Below are positions 48,385 to 61,100 of a DNA stretch of 64,000 bases, one piece after another (position 1 is the stretch's first letter; each line of letters starts with the position of its first letter). This DNA is from Chrysogorgia sp. JL179-B06 (taxonomy: Eukaryota; Cnidaria; Anthozoa; Scleralcyonacea; Chrysogorgiidae), in NCBI GenBank assembly GCA_035772405.1, contig JAYKKM010000227.1:218501-282500 (forward strand), written 5' to 3'. The position numbers were made by a program, and so were the translations under genes. The notes below the pieces were generated by a model. It was not told where the DNA came from. It did not search any database and worked only from the letters and a program-made list of their open reading frames with translations.

Positions 48385-51300
48385 GATACAATGTAATCCT
48401 GGTCCTGATACTCATTCAAACCTACCGCCTTCAAATCTTGTCAACGCCAACGGTCATCCAAGTTTAAACCTCGCCCTGCTGTTAAAGTTACATATTCAAG
48501 ACAACAGCTTTTCAACATACGTTCTAAATATGCCCTTCCACCTGACCTTTACATTTCCTTAAAAAGTGAAGGATTTCTCAAAACCCATCGTACTCGTGCT
48601 GGAAAATCGGTCAATTCCTTTTTGATTTTTGAAAATTCAAACTGTTCATCGCCCACGTGATCATAACCCAACGTTCAGTCTTGGTCATTCTGGTTCTAAT
48701 CTAAACAATCTTATAAAAATAAAATGCTCTCCTTCTCAGCCGTTGGCTTCCAACTCACTTAATTTCTGTATACTGAACGTAAGATCTATAAATGGAAAAA
48801 CCTTACAGAAAATCTTTAAAATGGAACATCTTAAATCTTCATCTTTTCGATCTTTTGAAGTTACTGTATATAAGCAATGCTTCACAGCACCTCGTCTATC
48901 ACACATATTGTAATTTATTGTCTACCGACCGTCACCTTCATCAAATAACGCCCTCACGCACACTTTATTCTTTAATGAATTCCCATCATTTCTAGAAAGT
49001 GTAATTTCTTCACCTGGTGAACTTTTTATATCTGGCGACTTCAACTTTCATGCAGAAGATAATTCTGATAGTATGGCATCAAAATTTCTGGATATTCTAC
49101 ACTATTTTAATCTTACCGTTCATAATGTCACGATTCCCACTCACAGAAACGATCATGTTCTAGATCTTATCATCACAAGGACTGATGAGACAACTGCATT
49201 TAATGTATCTGTTCATGATCCTGTCATATCAGATCACTACAGTATGCTGTTCACTGTAACCTGAATATCAACAAGATACCCGGTCCCAAAAAAGTTATCT
49301 GTTGCCGCAAGATACGCTCTATAAATCTTGATGTTTTTTGTCATGATATTATGAATTCGTCCTTATGTCAATCTCCTATGTCTGATTTAACAGATTTATG
49401 TAATCAATACGATGATGTGCTGTCGTCAATCCAAAACAATCACGCTCCCCTACTTACCAAGACTATCTCCCAGCGTTCCAAAGCCCCCTGGTATACTGAA
49501 AACATTAGAAAAAATAAGACAATTCGTCGAAATCTAGAAAGACAATTTCGTCGCTCTGGTCTTCAGATTCATCGTCAATCCTACGTTGATCAATGTGTCC
49601 TTGTTAAGAAACTTATTTTTGAAAAACTTATTATTAGATACCCCTTTACTGAACTCTGAACTTACCACTCTCTGAGACGTCAATAGAAGAACTACATTGT
49701 ATCAGATATTTATAAATAATAGCATAAAAATAGGTGCATTAGCTATTAAACGTCCCGCTCGATGAGGGTCAATTACCCGAATCGAGCGGGACGTTTAATG
49801 GTTAATGCACCTCTTTTTATGCTATTCCTTTGTAATATAATGTTTGCGGGTATTTATTTTGTTCTTTCGTAATCGTGTTGGCGTCAAACCGGGTATGATT
49901 AGTTCTAATCAGACCTGGTTTGCCGTCAACGGAGGTACGATTAGCAAAAAATGGATATAATGAGGTATATTAGTTGTTAATGGCCCTGTGAGAACAAAAG
50001 AAATACCCGCAAACATTATATTATACAAGAAAAGTGATGTCCAAATCATGCTGCCTAGATCCACTTACCGCTAGTCTCCTTCCCAATCTGTTCAATACAC
50101 TTCTACCTACGATCTGCAAAATCGTCAACTTGTTCGTCGAAAGTGGTTTTGTACCTACTTCCTCTGACTCCGTTACTTAAAAAACTTTCTCTTGATCATG
50201 AAGTTTTTGGTAATTTCAGGCCGATTTCCAACCTGAAAATGATCTCTAAAATTATCGAAAAAGTTGTGGCTGCCCGACTAAATAGTTATCTTGAAATCAA
50301 CAATCCACATGAACCTTTCCAGTCTGCTTACAAAACATTTCATAGCTGTGAGACTTCGTCCGTGTCCAAAATGACATACTACGTGCTATCGACGACCGAT
50401 GCTGTGTGGTTCTTCTTCTCCTTGATTTGTCTGCTGCATTTGACACTGTAGATCATATTCTACTTGAACGTCTAAGATCCAAATTTGGTATCGGTGGTAA
50501 TGCACTTAAGTATTTCAGGTCTTACCTTTCTAACCGAACACAGTTTGTTTCTATTGATGGTAAAATATCTGACATTTTTTATTTAAAATGTGGTGTTTCT
50601 CAAGGATCTGTTCTTGGACCAATCCTATATCTTTTGTATACCTCACCAATTGGTGACATCTTACGACGCCAGAAACATGCTGTTTCATTTATATGCCGAT
50701 GACACCCAACTCTACGTATCCTTCTCTTGCAATGACGATCTTTACCTCAAATGCACTATATGATGAACATTGAGAATTGTTTATCAGATATTAACAATTG
50801 GATGACTTTGAACAAACTCAAATTAAATAAGGAAAAAACTGAATTACTCTACTTCTATTCCAAGCATAGCCCCCAAAAGACCTTTACTCCACTCCGATTT
50901 GGACCAGACCTCATTCAACCATCTAATTCCGCGAGAAGTATTGGCGTTATTTTGATGACACTATGTCGATGTATGCCCATGTAAACTCTGTTTGTAAAAC
51001 TGCCTTCTACCATCTTCGTAATATCGCTCGCATAAGAAAATTTCTATCTATAAAGACCACCAAAACCTTAATCCGCATTCGTCACATCTAAAATCGATCA
51101 CAGCAATTCTCTCCTATACGGCCTTCCAAAAAATCTTATAAAAAACTCCAATCTGTACAAAATGCTGCTGCCCGTCTTATCACGTGCAAACGTGATCACA
51201 TCACTCCTATCCTTATGGATCTTCATTGGCTACCAGTTTGCAGAACGTATCAAGTTTAAAATCCTCATTCTTACATTCAAATCTCTTAATGGCCAAGCTC

Positions 51301-51595
51301 CTGTCAACATCTCCGACCTGATTACAGGCTACATTCCACGAAAAACTCTCCGGTCTTGATCCGAAATTCTTCTCAACCGTGTCAATTTTAATGTACTCTC
51401 TTATGGGCATCGATCCTTCTCCGTTGCCGCTCCTGAACTCTGGAACACTTTACCTAGAAGCATCAGATCTTCCCCAAGTCTTTTTATTTTTAAATCCAAA
51501 ATCAAAACACATCTATTTAAGTCTGTCTTTAATTAGTTTTTGAGTTTTTGTAAAGCGCCTAGAGCAGACCTGGATAGGCGCTATATAAATATTAT
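48385..51595 (+). mobile_element. L2/CR1-type LINE, nearly full length but broken
   Basis: The order is: a CNPGPD motif near 48,390 (the NPGP end of a 2A-like peptide), an endonuclease (LNFCILNVRSI near 48,765; SGDFNFH near 49,036; SDHYS near 49,230), a linker cut by a fold-back insertion (49,718-50,023), then reverse transcriptase. The latter shows [44 protein letters not shown], and the catalytic YADD near 50,690. The tail is LQNAAARLI...LHWLPV...YGHRSFSVAAPELWNTLP. The 3' end GCGCTATATAAAT with a hairpin GCGCCTAGAG...TAGGCGC is the mark of L2-like elements. Stops and frame changes at many points disable it. Confidence 0.88.
49718..50023. mobile_element. Double fold-back (MITE-like) inserted in the LINE
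   Basis: Two hairpins lie side by side: arms of about 45 bases at 49,718-49,762/49,782-49,826 (containing TTAAACGTCCCGCTCGA), and arms of about 30 bases at 49,833/50,023 (containing TAATGTTTGCGGGTATTT). The second encloses a smaller inner hairpin, AAACCGGGT/ACCTGGTTT. It splits the LINE between endonuclease and reverse transcriptase. No coding sequence. Confidence 0.8.
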
Positions 51596-52533
51596 ATTTA
51601 TGATGCATTAACACTTACACTCACTCTATACTTACCGCTGTGGATGGTAAGGTGCAGACATGGACCCTGATCTTAATTGTTACTTGGATTCAGGTCAAAG
51701 GCCATGTTTTGGTCTCCAGCCTTGAGCCCTGACCTGTCCACCAAAGTGATTTCGCAGATATCACCCTTCCAAGTAACTATTTTGTCCACTTACCAAACAC
51801 AGCTCCGTTATTCTATTCTCTGTTATTATTTTACAGCCAAACCCATATAGTCACCATTACATGAATATAGAAAAGCAATTTTTTTTCAAGTTTATTGCAG
51901 CCAACCTCGTATAGCCACAGCTAAATGACTATAATATAGCAGGGCAATTTTAGCAATATAAGCCACCGTTACACTTACATGACTATATCGAAGAGCAATT
52001 TTCGCAATATACAGCCACCGCTACACATGACTATCGAAGAGCAATTTAGCAATATAGTCACCATTACATGACTATATCGAAGAGCAATTTTCGCAATATA
52101 GCCACCGCTACATGACTATCGACGAGCAATTTTCGCAATATAGCCACCGCTAATGCATGACTATCGAAGAATAGCCACCACTATATACATGACTATATCG
52201 AAGAGCAATTTTAGCAGTATAGCCACCGCTACATGACTATCGAAAAGCAATTTTCGTAATATATCCACCGCTACCTGATTATTGAAGAGCAATTTTCGCA
52301 CTATAGCCACCGCTACATGACTATCGACGAGCAATTTTCGCAATATAGCCACCGCTACATGACTATCGAAGAATAGCCACCACTATATACATGACTATAT
52401 CGAAGAGCAATTTTAGCAGTATAGCCACCGCTACATGACTATCGAAAAGCAATTTTCGTAATATATCCACCGCTACATGACTATCGAAGAGCAATTTTCG
52501 CAATATAGCCACCGCTACATGACTATCGAAGAG

Positions 52534-52564
<31 letters not shown>

Positions 52565-52690
52565 CAACATGACTATCGAAGAGCAATTTGCAATTATATA
52601 GCCACCGCTACATGACTATCGAAGAGCAATTTTGCAATATAGACACCGCTACAGGACTATCGAAGAGCAATTTTTTTTTTTTTTTGCAAG
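51596..52690. repeat. About 40-bp minisatellite (from about 51,900) with poly-T runs
   Basis: Repeated units of the type CACCGCTACATGACTATCGA + AGAGCAATTTTCGCAATATAGC, about a dozen or more, of uneven length and order. Long T runs lie at about 52,537-52,564 and 52,671-52,685. 51,596-51,900 is non-coding. The array lies just beyond the 3' end of the tyrosine-recombinase gene; whether it belongs to that element is unknown. Confidence 0.85.
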
Positions 52691-52856
52691 TTTATACACA
52701 TTACTCAGCTTGTTAGAGAAGCGCAATATAATAAAGACCATGACTCAGTTTGTTTGTTTGTTGTTGTTTTTTTTTTGTTTTTTTTTGGTTTTTTTAATTA
52801 TTATCCCAACTAATAAACCCAAAATAATAGACAAATGATAGAAACCCAACTGCTGT

Positions 52857-53796
52857 TCACGATATGCTAGACAGTCTGCTTGCCACGGAGTCTAATACTT
52901 CTGGAGGAGTTCTAATGTATAACTGGTATGCATCACTTAGCCATCTCCCGAGAGTTTTAATCAAATGGTCCGGTATGCCCACTTTCGCTGCCGTTGACGC
53001 CGCACCGATTCGAAAGCTATGCCCCGAGTAGTTTCCTTCTAAGCCCACACGTTTAGTTGCCTCTCTCAGCCATGTTGTCATTGTAGCTCGTGTCAACGGA
53101 CGGCCATCGTAATGTCGAAAAAGTGGTCCCTTCGTCCCGCCGCGTTTGTGAAGGTAGTGCAACATCGCTTTGACTGCGCAGACTTGAGAGCAAGAGATTC
53201 CGATGCGTACTGTGTGACCTTGGCGAAAGGGATCAGTTTTGGATGACTTGATACTGACGAATAAAACGGTTGGGTTTATTCGGTCGTTGACCTGCACATC
53301 GGAAACCGATAGGTGAGTCTGTTCATGGAATTGCAGCGAATTGGTGGTAAACTCGCCACACCGCAGAAAGCCGAAGAAACCCAAACAGGCTGCTGCCCAA
53401 AATAAACTGTCGTCGTAGATTGACATGTTTACCAAGGGGTGAATTTTTTTCAATACTTCGTACATGTTTAATGCTTGTCCCTTGCAAACGCTTAATTCCT
53501 CGTATGACCCGCTCTAGCCGTAGGCAGTTTTTCAATGGATTATCAAAGCCGTGTTCCAGATGTAAGGAGCGTACCCCGGCTAAGTATACCTTTATTGATT
53601 GTGCTTTCAACGATGTTGATAAATGTGCTGCAAATGTCATTAACGCCCACTCGCTTGCTGGCAGGGGGGAGCCACTCTCGTTCGCGCATCGACTCCAATA
53701 ACAAAAGTCAAGAAATCTACGTTGTGCTGTCGAATATGTTCGCCTAGTAGAACTAGCGATGCCTTGGTACATCAGACTAACAGTCTTGCATCTCAA
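52857..53796 (-). pseudogene. Tyrosine recombinase of the DIRS-like element (one frameshift)
   Basis: The N-terminal half (53,796-about 53,466) has a core-binding-like region, TRRTYSTAQRRFLDFC and VYLAGVRSLHL. After a frameshift near 53,466 the catalytic half (to 52,857) has the Arg in FFGFLRCGEF, the His-x-x-Arg of GHSFRIGAAS, a Trp in GRWLSDAYQLYI at the usual His/Trp position, and the nucleophile Tyr nine or so residues before the PPEVL phrase. All catalytic residues survive. In such elements this enzyme joins the circular cDNA to the target. The start overlaps the RNase H stop codon by 4 bases, as in compact retroelement ORFs. Confidence 0.85.
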
Positions 53797-55425
53797 AGAT
53801 TCGAGGTCAGACGAATTAGCACCTCCCGAGGAATGTCGACGGGATTCCGTCGAGTGTCTGGGGCGTGAAGAAAGAATGCCTGCATATGAAACCGAGAAAG
53901 TGCGTCAGCAATGACATTGGTTTTGCCCGGAACGTGTGTTGCCGTCACTTTAAAATTATGGTGTGCGGTGATAAGATATAGAGCGCGCAGCAGATGCATC
54001 ATGCGCTCATCCTTAGATGTACCCGAGGTAATGACAGACACTACACTTTCGTTGTCGCATGCAAACTGAATGCGCTTTCTAGACCACGCCTTTGCCCAAA
54101 TATGGCAGGCGAGCACGATGGGAAACAATTCTTTGTAGGCAATGTTCAACGGTTGTTGAGACGAAGACCAAGACCCATTAAACCATTCTCCATTATAATA
54201 CACCCCAAAACCTTTGCTTCCCGATGCGTCCGACGAAACCGAGATATCAGGGGGCAAGGCCCACTCAGGTAGGTCGAAAAAATACACCCCATTCCAAGGT
54301 GGAAGAAAGTCTTACCACCAGGCAATATCAAGCTGACACTGTTTGTTGAGACGTAGAAAAGGCCGAAAACGGTTTGCTCCTTTCAACAAGTCTAGTAAAC
54401 GCCTCAAAAATGTGCGGCCCTGCGGGATTACAGCGCAAGCGTGGTTTAATTTGCCCACTAGTGATTGAAGTTCCTTTGGTTTGCACCATTTTTTCCGTCC
54501 CCACTTCTCTAAAAGACCAACGATTTCGCTCAACTTATCGCTTGGCAGTCGTGCGGTCATGGCCACCGAGTCAAGTTCGATCCCCAGGAACACTAAACGA
54601 GTGGAAGGGCCTTCGCATTTTTCCGGGGCTAGAGGAACGCCGAGCGTTGTTGCTGCACGATCAATTGCTTGTAATCGCTTAGTGCAAATGTTAGTTCCCG
54701 CCGGTCCTAGTGTAAAATAGTCATCCAGATAGTGAAGTAAGTCGTGCACGTCATAATTGTTAACCAACGCCCACTCAAATAGATCCGCGACGCTGTTAAA
54801 GATTCCCGGGGCAGATCGTAAGCCAAATGGGAGTGCCAGATCAACGTAATATTCCCCTTTCCAACGCATACCTAATAAGTACCTGTCCGCGGGGTGCACC
54901 GGAACAATTCGATACGCGCTTTTAATATCGACCTTGCCCATCAGCGCACCTTTCCCATACTTTATTATCAAAGCAATAGCGTCTTTTACTCTGGAGTACG
55001 TCAGAGAAAACTCTTCTTTATCTATACCATCGTTTCACGCTATGGTCAAACCGATAAGATAGATCCAAGATAAGCCGCCACCCACCTCCCTTCTTTGGAA
55101 TGACTCCGAAGCGACTTGTGTGGAGATTAGGGAGGGGTGGGTTGCCACATGGTCTAGAGACACGGCCTAGTTTGACTTCTTTGTTCAAATATTCGTCAAT
55201 GATAGACGGGTGTTTGTAAGCTGACGGACAATTTGTCTCTGCTGCTTTGAGCGTCGCTAGTTCCGGGTGAAAACCAAGAGAAAAACCAACACGAAAACCA
55301 TTTAAAACATACTCGACCTTGCGTCTGTCCGGATGTGCGCACAGCTGCAGTTCGAAATTTAGAATATTGATTGGTGACACCAAGCTGACATTTAACATAT
55401 TAAACCGTGCAAAAGGTGCTAAAAT
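53793..55425 (-). pseudogene. DIRS-like reverse transcriptase / RNase H
   Basis: From the insertion point the frame reads LQLCAHPDRRKVEYVLNGF, SRPCGNPPLPNLHTSRFGV and WRLILDLS. A one-base shift near 55,036 leads into MGKVDIKSAYRIVPVHP, LPFGLRSAPGIFN and the catalytic HYLDDYF (near 54,720). RNase H follows in the same frame: SSDASGSKGFG, YKELFPIV, ACDNESVV, NVIADALSR, which carries the Asp/Glu set. A single TAA at 54,312-54,314 separates the two domains without a frame change, so it is a nonsense mutation. The 5' part is cut by the fold-back insertion at about 55,425. Confidence 0.87.
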
Positions 55426-55435
55426 CGTGGGTTTG

Positions 55436-55535
55436 GTAGAAAACGCGGACTTGCGGACTGCGGACTTGCGGACTGCGGACTTGCGGACTGCGGACTTGCG
55501 GACTTGCGGACTTGCGGACTGCGGATTTGCGGACT
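55436..55535 (+). repeat. 15-bp subterminal tandem repeat (GCGGACTTGCGGACT)
   Basis: About six overlapping copies of GCGGACTTGCGGACT-type units occupy the left tip of the fold-back element. Two or three units remain in the mirrored tip at 63,235-63,275. Subterminal repeats of this kind are commonly binding sites for a transposase. Confidence 0.8.
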
Positions 55536-56380
55536 TGCAAAATTTTTTTGTAAAATCATATTTCTAATTTAGAGTCTTTTAGCATGTTTAGCCTCTAACT
55601 TTCGGCAACGGCCCTTATTGTGTAATACAATACACACACATGGTTTATTAAATCTGACAATTTCAACTCTTACATGTTAGGGGTTTTTAAATAAATTAGC
55701 ATCTTTACCGATAGAACAGTTCTTTTTATGTGTCGGTAACGACAGGGACTTGCTGAAACTAAACAGACACATACAATTGAGCGATACATCTCCGCGTTTC
55801 CTATTGTTAAGTAATTAAGTAGATTTTCTCTCACCTGCGCCTATATTTAACCTATATCTAATTGTAAATATCTCACTCTGATGATGTTACGGGTTGTGAA
55901 GAAACGTTGGTATTAAAATTTTCTTAAAGATATTAGGGACCGGTCATAAAGTAACTGCTAGGGTGGGCCGGAGTGATTTGGGATGGGCTATGGAAAATTT
56001 TTGGGCAGTTTCGATGGGCCACCAATTTTTTTGTATGTCCATGGTTGGGCCACCAAACAAAAACCAATGTCTACTTAAAAAAATAAAGATATTAATAAAA
56101 GCAAACAAAATTATCAAATGGGATATTAAATAGATGTATTATGCAGTATATAATGAGCAGAAATAATGTATATTTGTTTAACATTGCTGATAGGATGGAC
56201 TCTTCCCGCACTTCAGGTCGACCCATAGTGAGGTTTTATATACAACAAAAATTGGCTTTTAAGACACATTCTCCCTAACTGAATGGACATATACTTTCAT
56301 ATTTACAAATCTAATGTTAATTTTGTTCAATTATCATCTGATTCTGATGAAAGCGAGGAGTTGTTTGTATGTTCAAATAT

Positions 56381-57957
56381 CTAAATTATCACCAGATGTA
56401 TCCATAGACATACGAGGAGTTCCATGGCTTGATGGTAGAGGTGCAAACATGCTGAGGATAGAAGGCTGCTTTTTATTTTCCTTAGTCTTTTCTTTTCTTT
56501 TCTTTGATGATTTGCTTGTGAGATTAATTCCTGTTTGTGTGTTAGTGCATCTAACATACCTTGTGCTACAGGCAAAGCATCATCATCAAACCACTTATTC
56601 TCAATTAAGTGGCTTAAAGCTTTCAGATGATACCTTGGGCTAAGATCTTTCTTTGGGCATACATCAGCTTTCACAATTTTGGTGTTCTGGGATTTCATAT
56701 CATCAAATACAACTTTCCCATCTGTAATTATTTTGAGAACTTCACTGACCTTTGCATGTAAGCGGTTCTCTCTTCTCACTTCTGTTTTTCGCTTATTTTC
56801 TTGCCGTCGCTTACGCTTTCTTTTGCTCTCAGCGACTTCATCATTAACAAGTGAAAGTTTTCTTTTTAGGGTGCCAATATTGGTGATTATCTTTGTTTGG
56901 CACTCCTCTAATTTGCATTTCATGGCTTCTGAGTCAGCCATTCTATCATCGTAAAATTTCAATTCATGAGCTTTCCACGACTTCACATTATTTTCTTTGT
57001 TAAATAAAGTTGACCGTTGTTTCATAATGATGTCAATATATGTTGAAATGTTGGAAACAGCTGAATCGATGATGTCCTTAGCTGCATCTGCTTTGGCACC
57101 ATCACCTGCTTGAATTGATCCTAATTCATCAGTTGAGAATCTCTGAATATTCTGAGAATTGCCATCCTTGCTGCCTTCACCCAGTAAATTATTCACTCTT
57201 TCTTTCCACTCGTTAACAATCCGTTGGATTTTCCATCGAGTATGACGCTGCTCGAGCACTTCATTTTTAAATTGTATTGGCGGGATTAAATCATAGATAG
57301 CTTCATACAGTTCAATCAGTACAGCATTATTAAATTCTAACTGAGGTGTCAATGGATTTGGGATCCATAGATCCTTAGCTGTTGCTGGCCCTATATTTAA
57401 AAGAACAAACGGAACGTTGGATTTACATATAAACTAGTATTTAAATATTATTTATCAAGTTCGATTGTGTATTAAAAATACACGAGATAGTCGAATTTAT
57501 AAATAGCGCCCTTCTTGACATTCTTCTTGCCTTTCAATTTCAATATAATTATTATATACAACCACTGTACAAGAGAAATTAAACAAGGATGTGTGAAATT
57601 AAAACAAGAATGCATGAAATTTATAAAAATATAAAACTCACATGTAGACATATCAGTGGAAATTTTGTCTTTCACTGAGTGGACAATAGTATCAAAGTGG
57701 CTTGGCTCTCCATGCTTCGACTTGGAATTCAAAATTTGCAAGGCAGCAACAAATCGTTTTCTATGGCCTGGCTTATGAACAAGGCCAACTTCTGCAATCA
57801 CAACAGCCAGATCTTCGGCGGACATCTCGAGAAGCTGTGGCAGATCATCATAACCAAGATTCGAAAACGAATCATAATATTGTGCCAGGTTATTTCTCTC
57901 CAGAAAATTCTTAATTTCCTCTGTTGCCTCTATTTCTTTCGGCATAATATTTATCAT
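56381..57957 (-). CDS. SAM-domain / coiled-coil protein of the inner transposon (two exons)
   Basis: Exon 1 (57,957-57,642) encodes a SAM-like domain at about residues 10-70: IKNFLERNNLAQYYDSF, LGYDDLPQLLEMSAEDL, PGHRKRFVAALQIL. A GTGAGT donor at 57,641 and a TATAG acceptor ending at 57,391 remove a 251-base intron. The join makes one Trp codon and keeps the frame into exon 2 (57,390-56,381), for 441 codons in all. Exon 2 has WIPNPLTPQ, a Trp-rich helix region, then a long Lys/Arg/Glu-rich segment (KRKRKRRQENKRK) with coiled-coil and nuclear-localisation character. SAM domains make protein-protein contacts, so an accessory role beside the transposase is likely but inferred. The last about 20 codons may be shifted, because another frame also reads well there. 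It is transcribed away from the transposase gene across a 209-base spacer. Confidence 0.75.
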
Positions 57958-58166
57958 AGTTAATATTTATAGAACGATCACAAGACTCGCTTTGGGCGCT
58001 AGAAGGTATTGCAGAAGGAATACCGCTGATATTGGCAACGCGGGCGCTGAATTGGGCTTCGCCCGCGTTGCAAGCTCCAGAGGTTTTCTTAATTTATCAC
58101 ATGACCCTCTAGCGCCTCCATAATTTCCATAATAGTAATACGTTTATACATGAATCATGAATAAAC
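57958..58166. promoter_or_regulatory. Divergent promoter region of the inner transposon
   Basis: 209 bases separate the two start codons. The middle has an 11-bp GC-rich inverted repeat, GCAACGCGGGC (58,035-58,045) and GCCCGCGTTGC (58,061-58,071), in otherwise AT-rich sequence. It is a candidate protein-binding or shared promoter element. No TATA box is convincing. Confidence 0.45.
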
Positions 58167-61100
58167 ATGACTACTACGACAATATTAAATATAAACAAAG
58201 TGCGCACTGCTATTAGAAGAGATTCCCGACTGACAAAAAACGTCGTAGGTTCTCTTCAAACTTGTAAGTTGGATGAGAATGAGGATTTACTGACGAAAAA
58301 TATCAATGCCATAGATGAACATGCAGAGTCGCCCGAGATCATGACGCATAGAAATAACCTAAGAGGACTGCGTGCCGTATTACAGCAACTGCTTTGCATC
58401 ACAAGCGCTGGAAACAGAAGTGTACGATTCTCTTACATTCAATTTCACGAAGCATTTGCTTTATTTTTGTCTTTTCACCCTGGTCTTACCGCAGAAAGTC
58501 TTAAAGATACAAATCGCCAAAAGCTTTTTAAGGAGTTACTCTGCCACCCAAAGCACGGACTATCTGTTTATGTTATCAGCAGCAAATACATATTACTGAG
58601 ATCATCTGATGTGGATCTAGAACTGTTTATTGAAGACATCGTGTCCTCTAATGATAACAGTGAAGTCGAAGAGGGTCGAATACTCATTTCACGCGATTTG
58701 CTACAAGATATGTTGAACAGCATGGATTCCGCATGGGATAAAAAAGTTTTGAAGGTGGCATTGTGTGGCACTCGTAGTAGGCATCAGTTACAAGAACTTG
58801 GGATTGGTTCTCGTATACAGCAGTATACCCAATCTGTATTGGAAACCATACAAGAAAAAAAGACAGCTGAAAATGATGCACGTAAGCTCGTTGTTGGAAA
58901 TCTTGAACGGAAAGCAGCAAACATTGGCAAACGCATACAGAAAGAAAAATTTAAGTTGGCTCAAAAATGCCATAAGTGGAATGAGGTACAGTTGCATGAA
59001 CTGCAAGAGATTATTGATGATTTAACAGAACAATATACAAGTGTCCACAAACTGCTTGACAACAAGTCTGGCAGCAAAAATCTTAATCATATGGTAAAAC
59101 GAAAGCATCGTAAACTTGTCATGGAGAAACGGATTGGTATGAGAAAGTCAGGAACAGGCAGACCTCGTGCAATGGATGAAACTGATGAAAACTATGTTTT
59201 AGAGTGCATTGAAAACAAAGCCACAGCCCATGGACGTCGACATGACAGTGTTATGTATTTGAATCATCGAGTCAAAAAGAAGGATTTCTTAAGACTAACC
59301 AACACCAGTAGAATTTCACGTGGCCTGAAGCCTATTAAATCTGCTACAACTGTATTTAATCGAGCCCGTCCAAGAAATCGCAGATCACTGCAAGCAAAAA
59401 AACACCTTGGACTGGGATTGTTTTGTTCTAAGAAGCCACCAAAGCTAGAAGATAATGAGAACATTCTCACACATCACCAACGTACCTTCAAGAAAGCAAT
59501 ACTAATGGCACGATGTGGTGAAGATGATGAAGAGAAGATGAAGCACAATCTATTCATATCAAGAGATGATAAAGCTTATATATGTCCTGGAACTGGCACT
59601 GGTATGCAGAGTGCTCGAAATGTGAAGATTGTTCAACCATCGGATCCTTCAAAGCAAAGGGTATTGCCAAAGTATGATTTTCCAGAGCGCCTGGTAAATG
59701 CCACTCCAGGTGTAAACCGGATCATGCATTATGAAATTATTAAAGAGTTGGGTTCAAAAGATCAACTAAAGATGGCAGATACTGAAGTTGTAGTATTCAA
59801 TAGGCCAAAGAATTTTGTTGGGAGTAATGGTTCTGTGTGGGCTTCAGAATACATGAGACTACGCTATGAAGAGCCAGTACTTTTTGTTGTAGATGAAAGT
59901 GAACTCAAATCATCCACATCATCGCTTACAAAGCTTGTTGATCAGTTAAAGTTGTATTGCCTCATGTCTAACAAGTCTGTTTTTTTTGAACATATCACCA
60001 AACCTCAGTTGTGCTCATCGTCAATATGAAATCCTTAGAGCTACAAGTCTTGTTCGTATACTGACATCTTTCCAAGATGCTTTTGAAGAAGAGCGTAATA
60101 ACTATTTGGATGTAGACATGAACACTCTTGCTGAACTGGTTAATTCATCCACAGAATTGTTGGGGAAATTGCAGTCTGATTGTCATCATTCTGTTATTTG
60201 GGATGCCATGGAAGCCCTTCTCAAATCATGCAGGCAAAATGTGACAAATCTAGCTAAATGTCTACCTGAATTCAAGTCTAGAATTCATGAGTTCACTGAT
60301 GCTGGTCCAGGTGTAGGCATAACAAATCATGATGTGAAAGTTCGTTGTGCTGAAATCATTCTACTGACTGGCATTGATTATTATATCAGACATCATTTGG
60401 CTAATGGTGATAGCAGCCAAAATGAGGTTGAAAACGCTGTCAGAGTTACGTTGGTGATGCCATATGTGATGGTGGAGCTTTGATTTGGGAATACAAATCA
60501 TCATATGAGGGACTAACAGAAGAACAAATTTCTGCCATGAGTTTTGATGAACTGGAGAAAAGCGAACATGATAGAATGAAATACAATGCTTTTAAGGTAT
60601 GTGAGGAACTTACTTACCGAATTGATGGGGCAACTGCTCCTGGAGGATTCATGAAAGCCTATACATCGCAAGATTCAGATGATTTGTTTTTTAACAATCA
60701 CGATCATTTGAAAGCCTTCTTATCTACCACAGATATAAAGGTAGATAAAAAACAATGCCCTGGTTGGAATTATTTTACTATGCTGAAACATTTCTTTGAC
60801 CAGCATGTTGAAGTTGGAGAAAAATACATGGAGTATGTCAAATGTACTTGTGAGCATTGTGAAATTTGTGCTACAAATACCTGGGTTGGACCTGCTTGTT
60901 ATAAGGTGCCAAAACCTTACCCAGATTACACCAGTGATGGATTTCACTATTTGGATGTTAATAGTACCCCAACTGAAGTTGATGGTGAAGCTAGGGCAAT
61001 TGATGATTTCCAGCCCAGAAAACAAGCAGCTGACCAAAGGAAAGAAAAAAAGCTAGAAAGTGAGGAACAGGTGGACACATTTTCAAAAACGTTTATTGTT

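Noticed and set aside
52857..55425. Reading the minus-strand reverse transcriptase as a viral or LTR-retrotransposon pol
   Set aside because: It lacks protease and DDE integrase and is followed by a tyrosine recombinase, which places it in the DIRS order.
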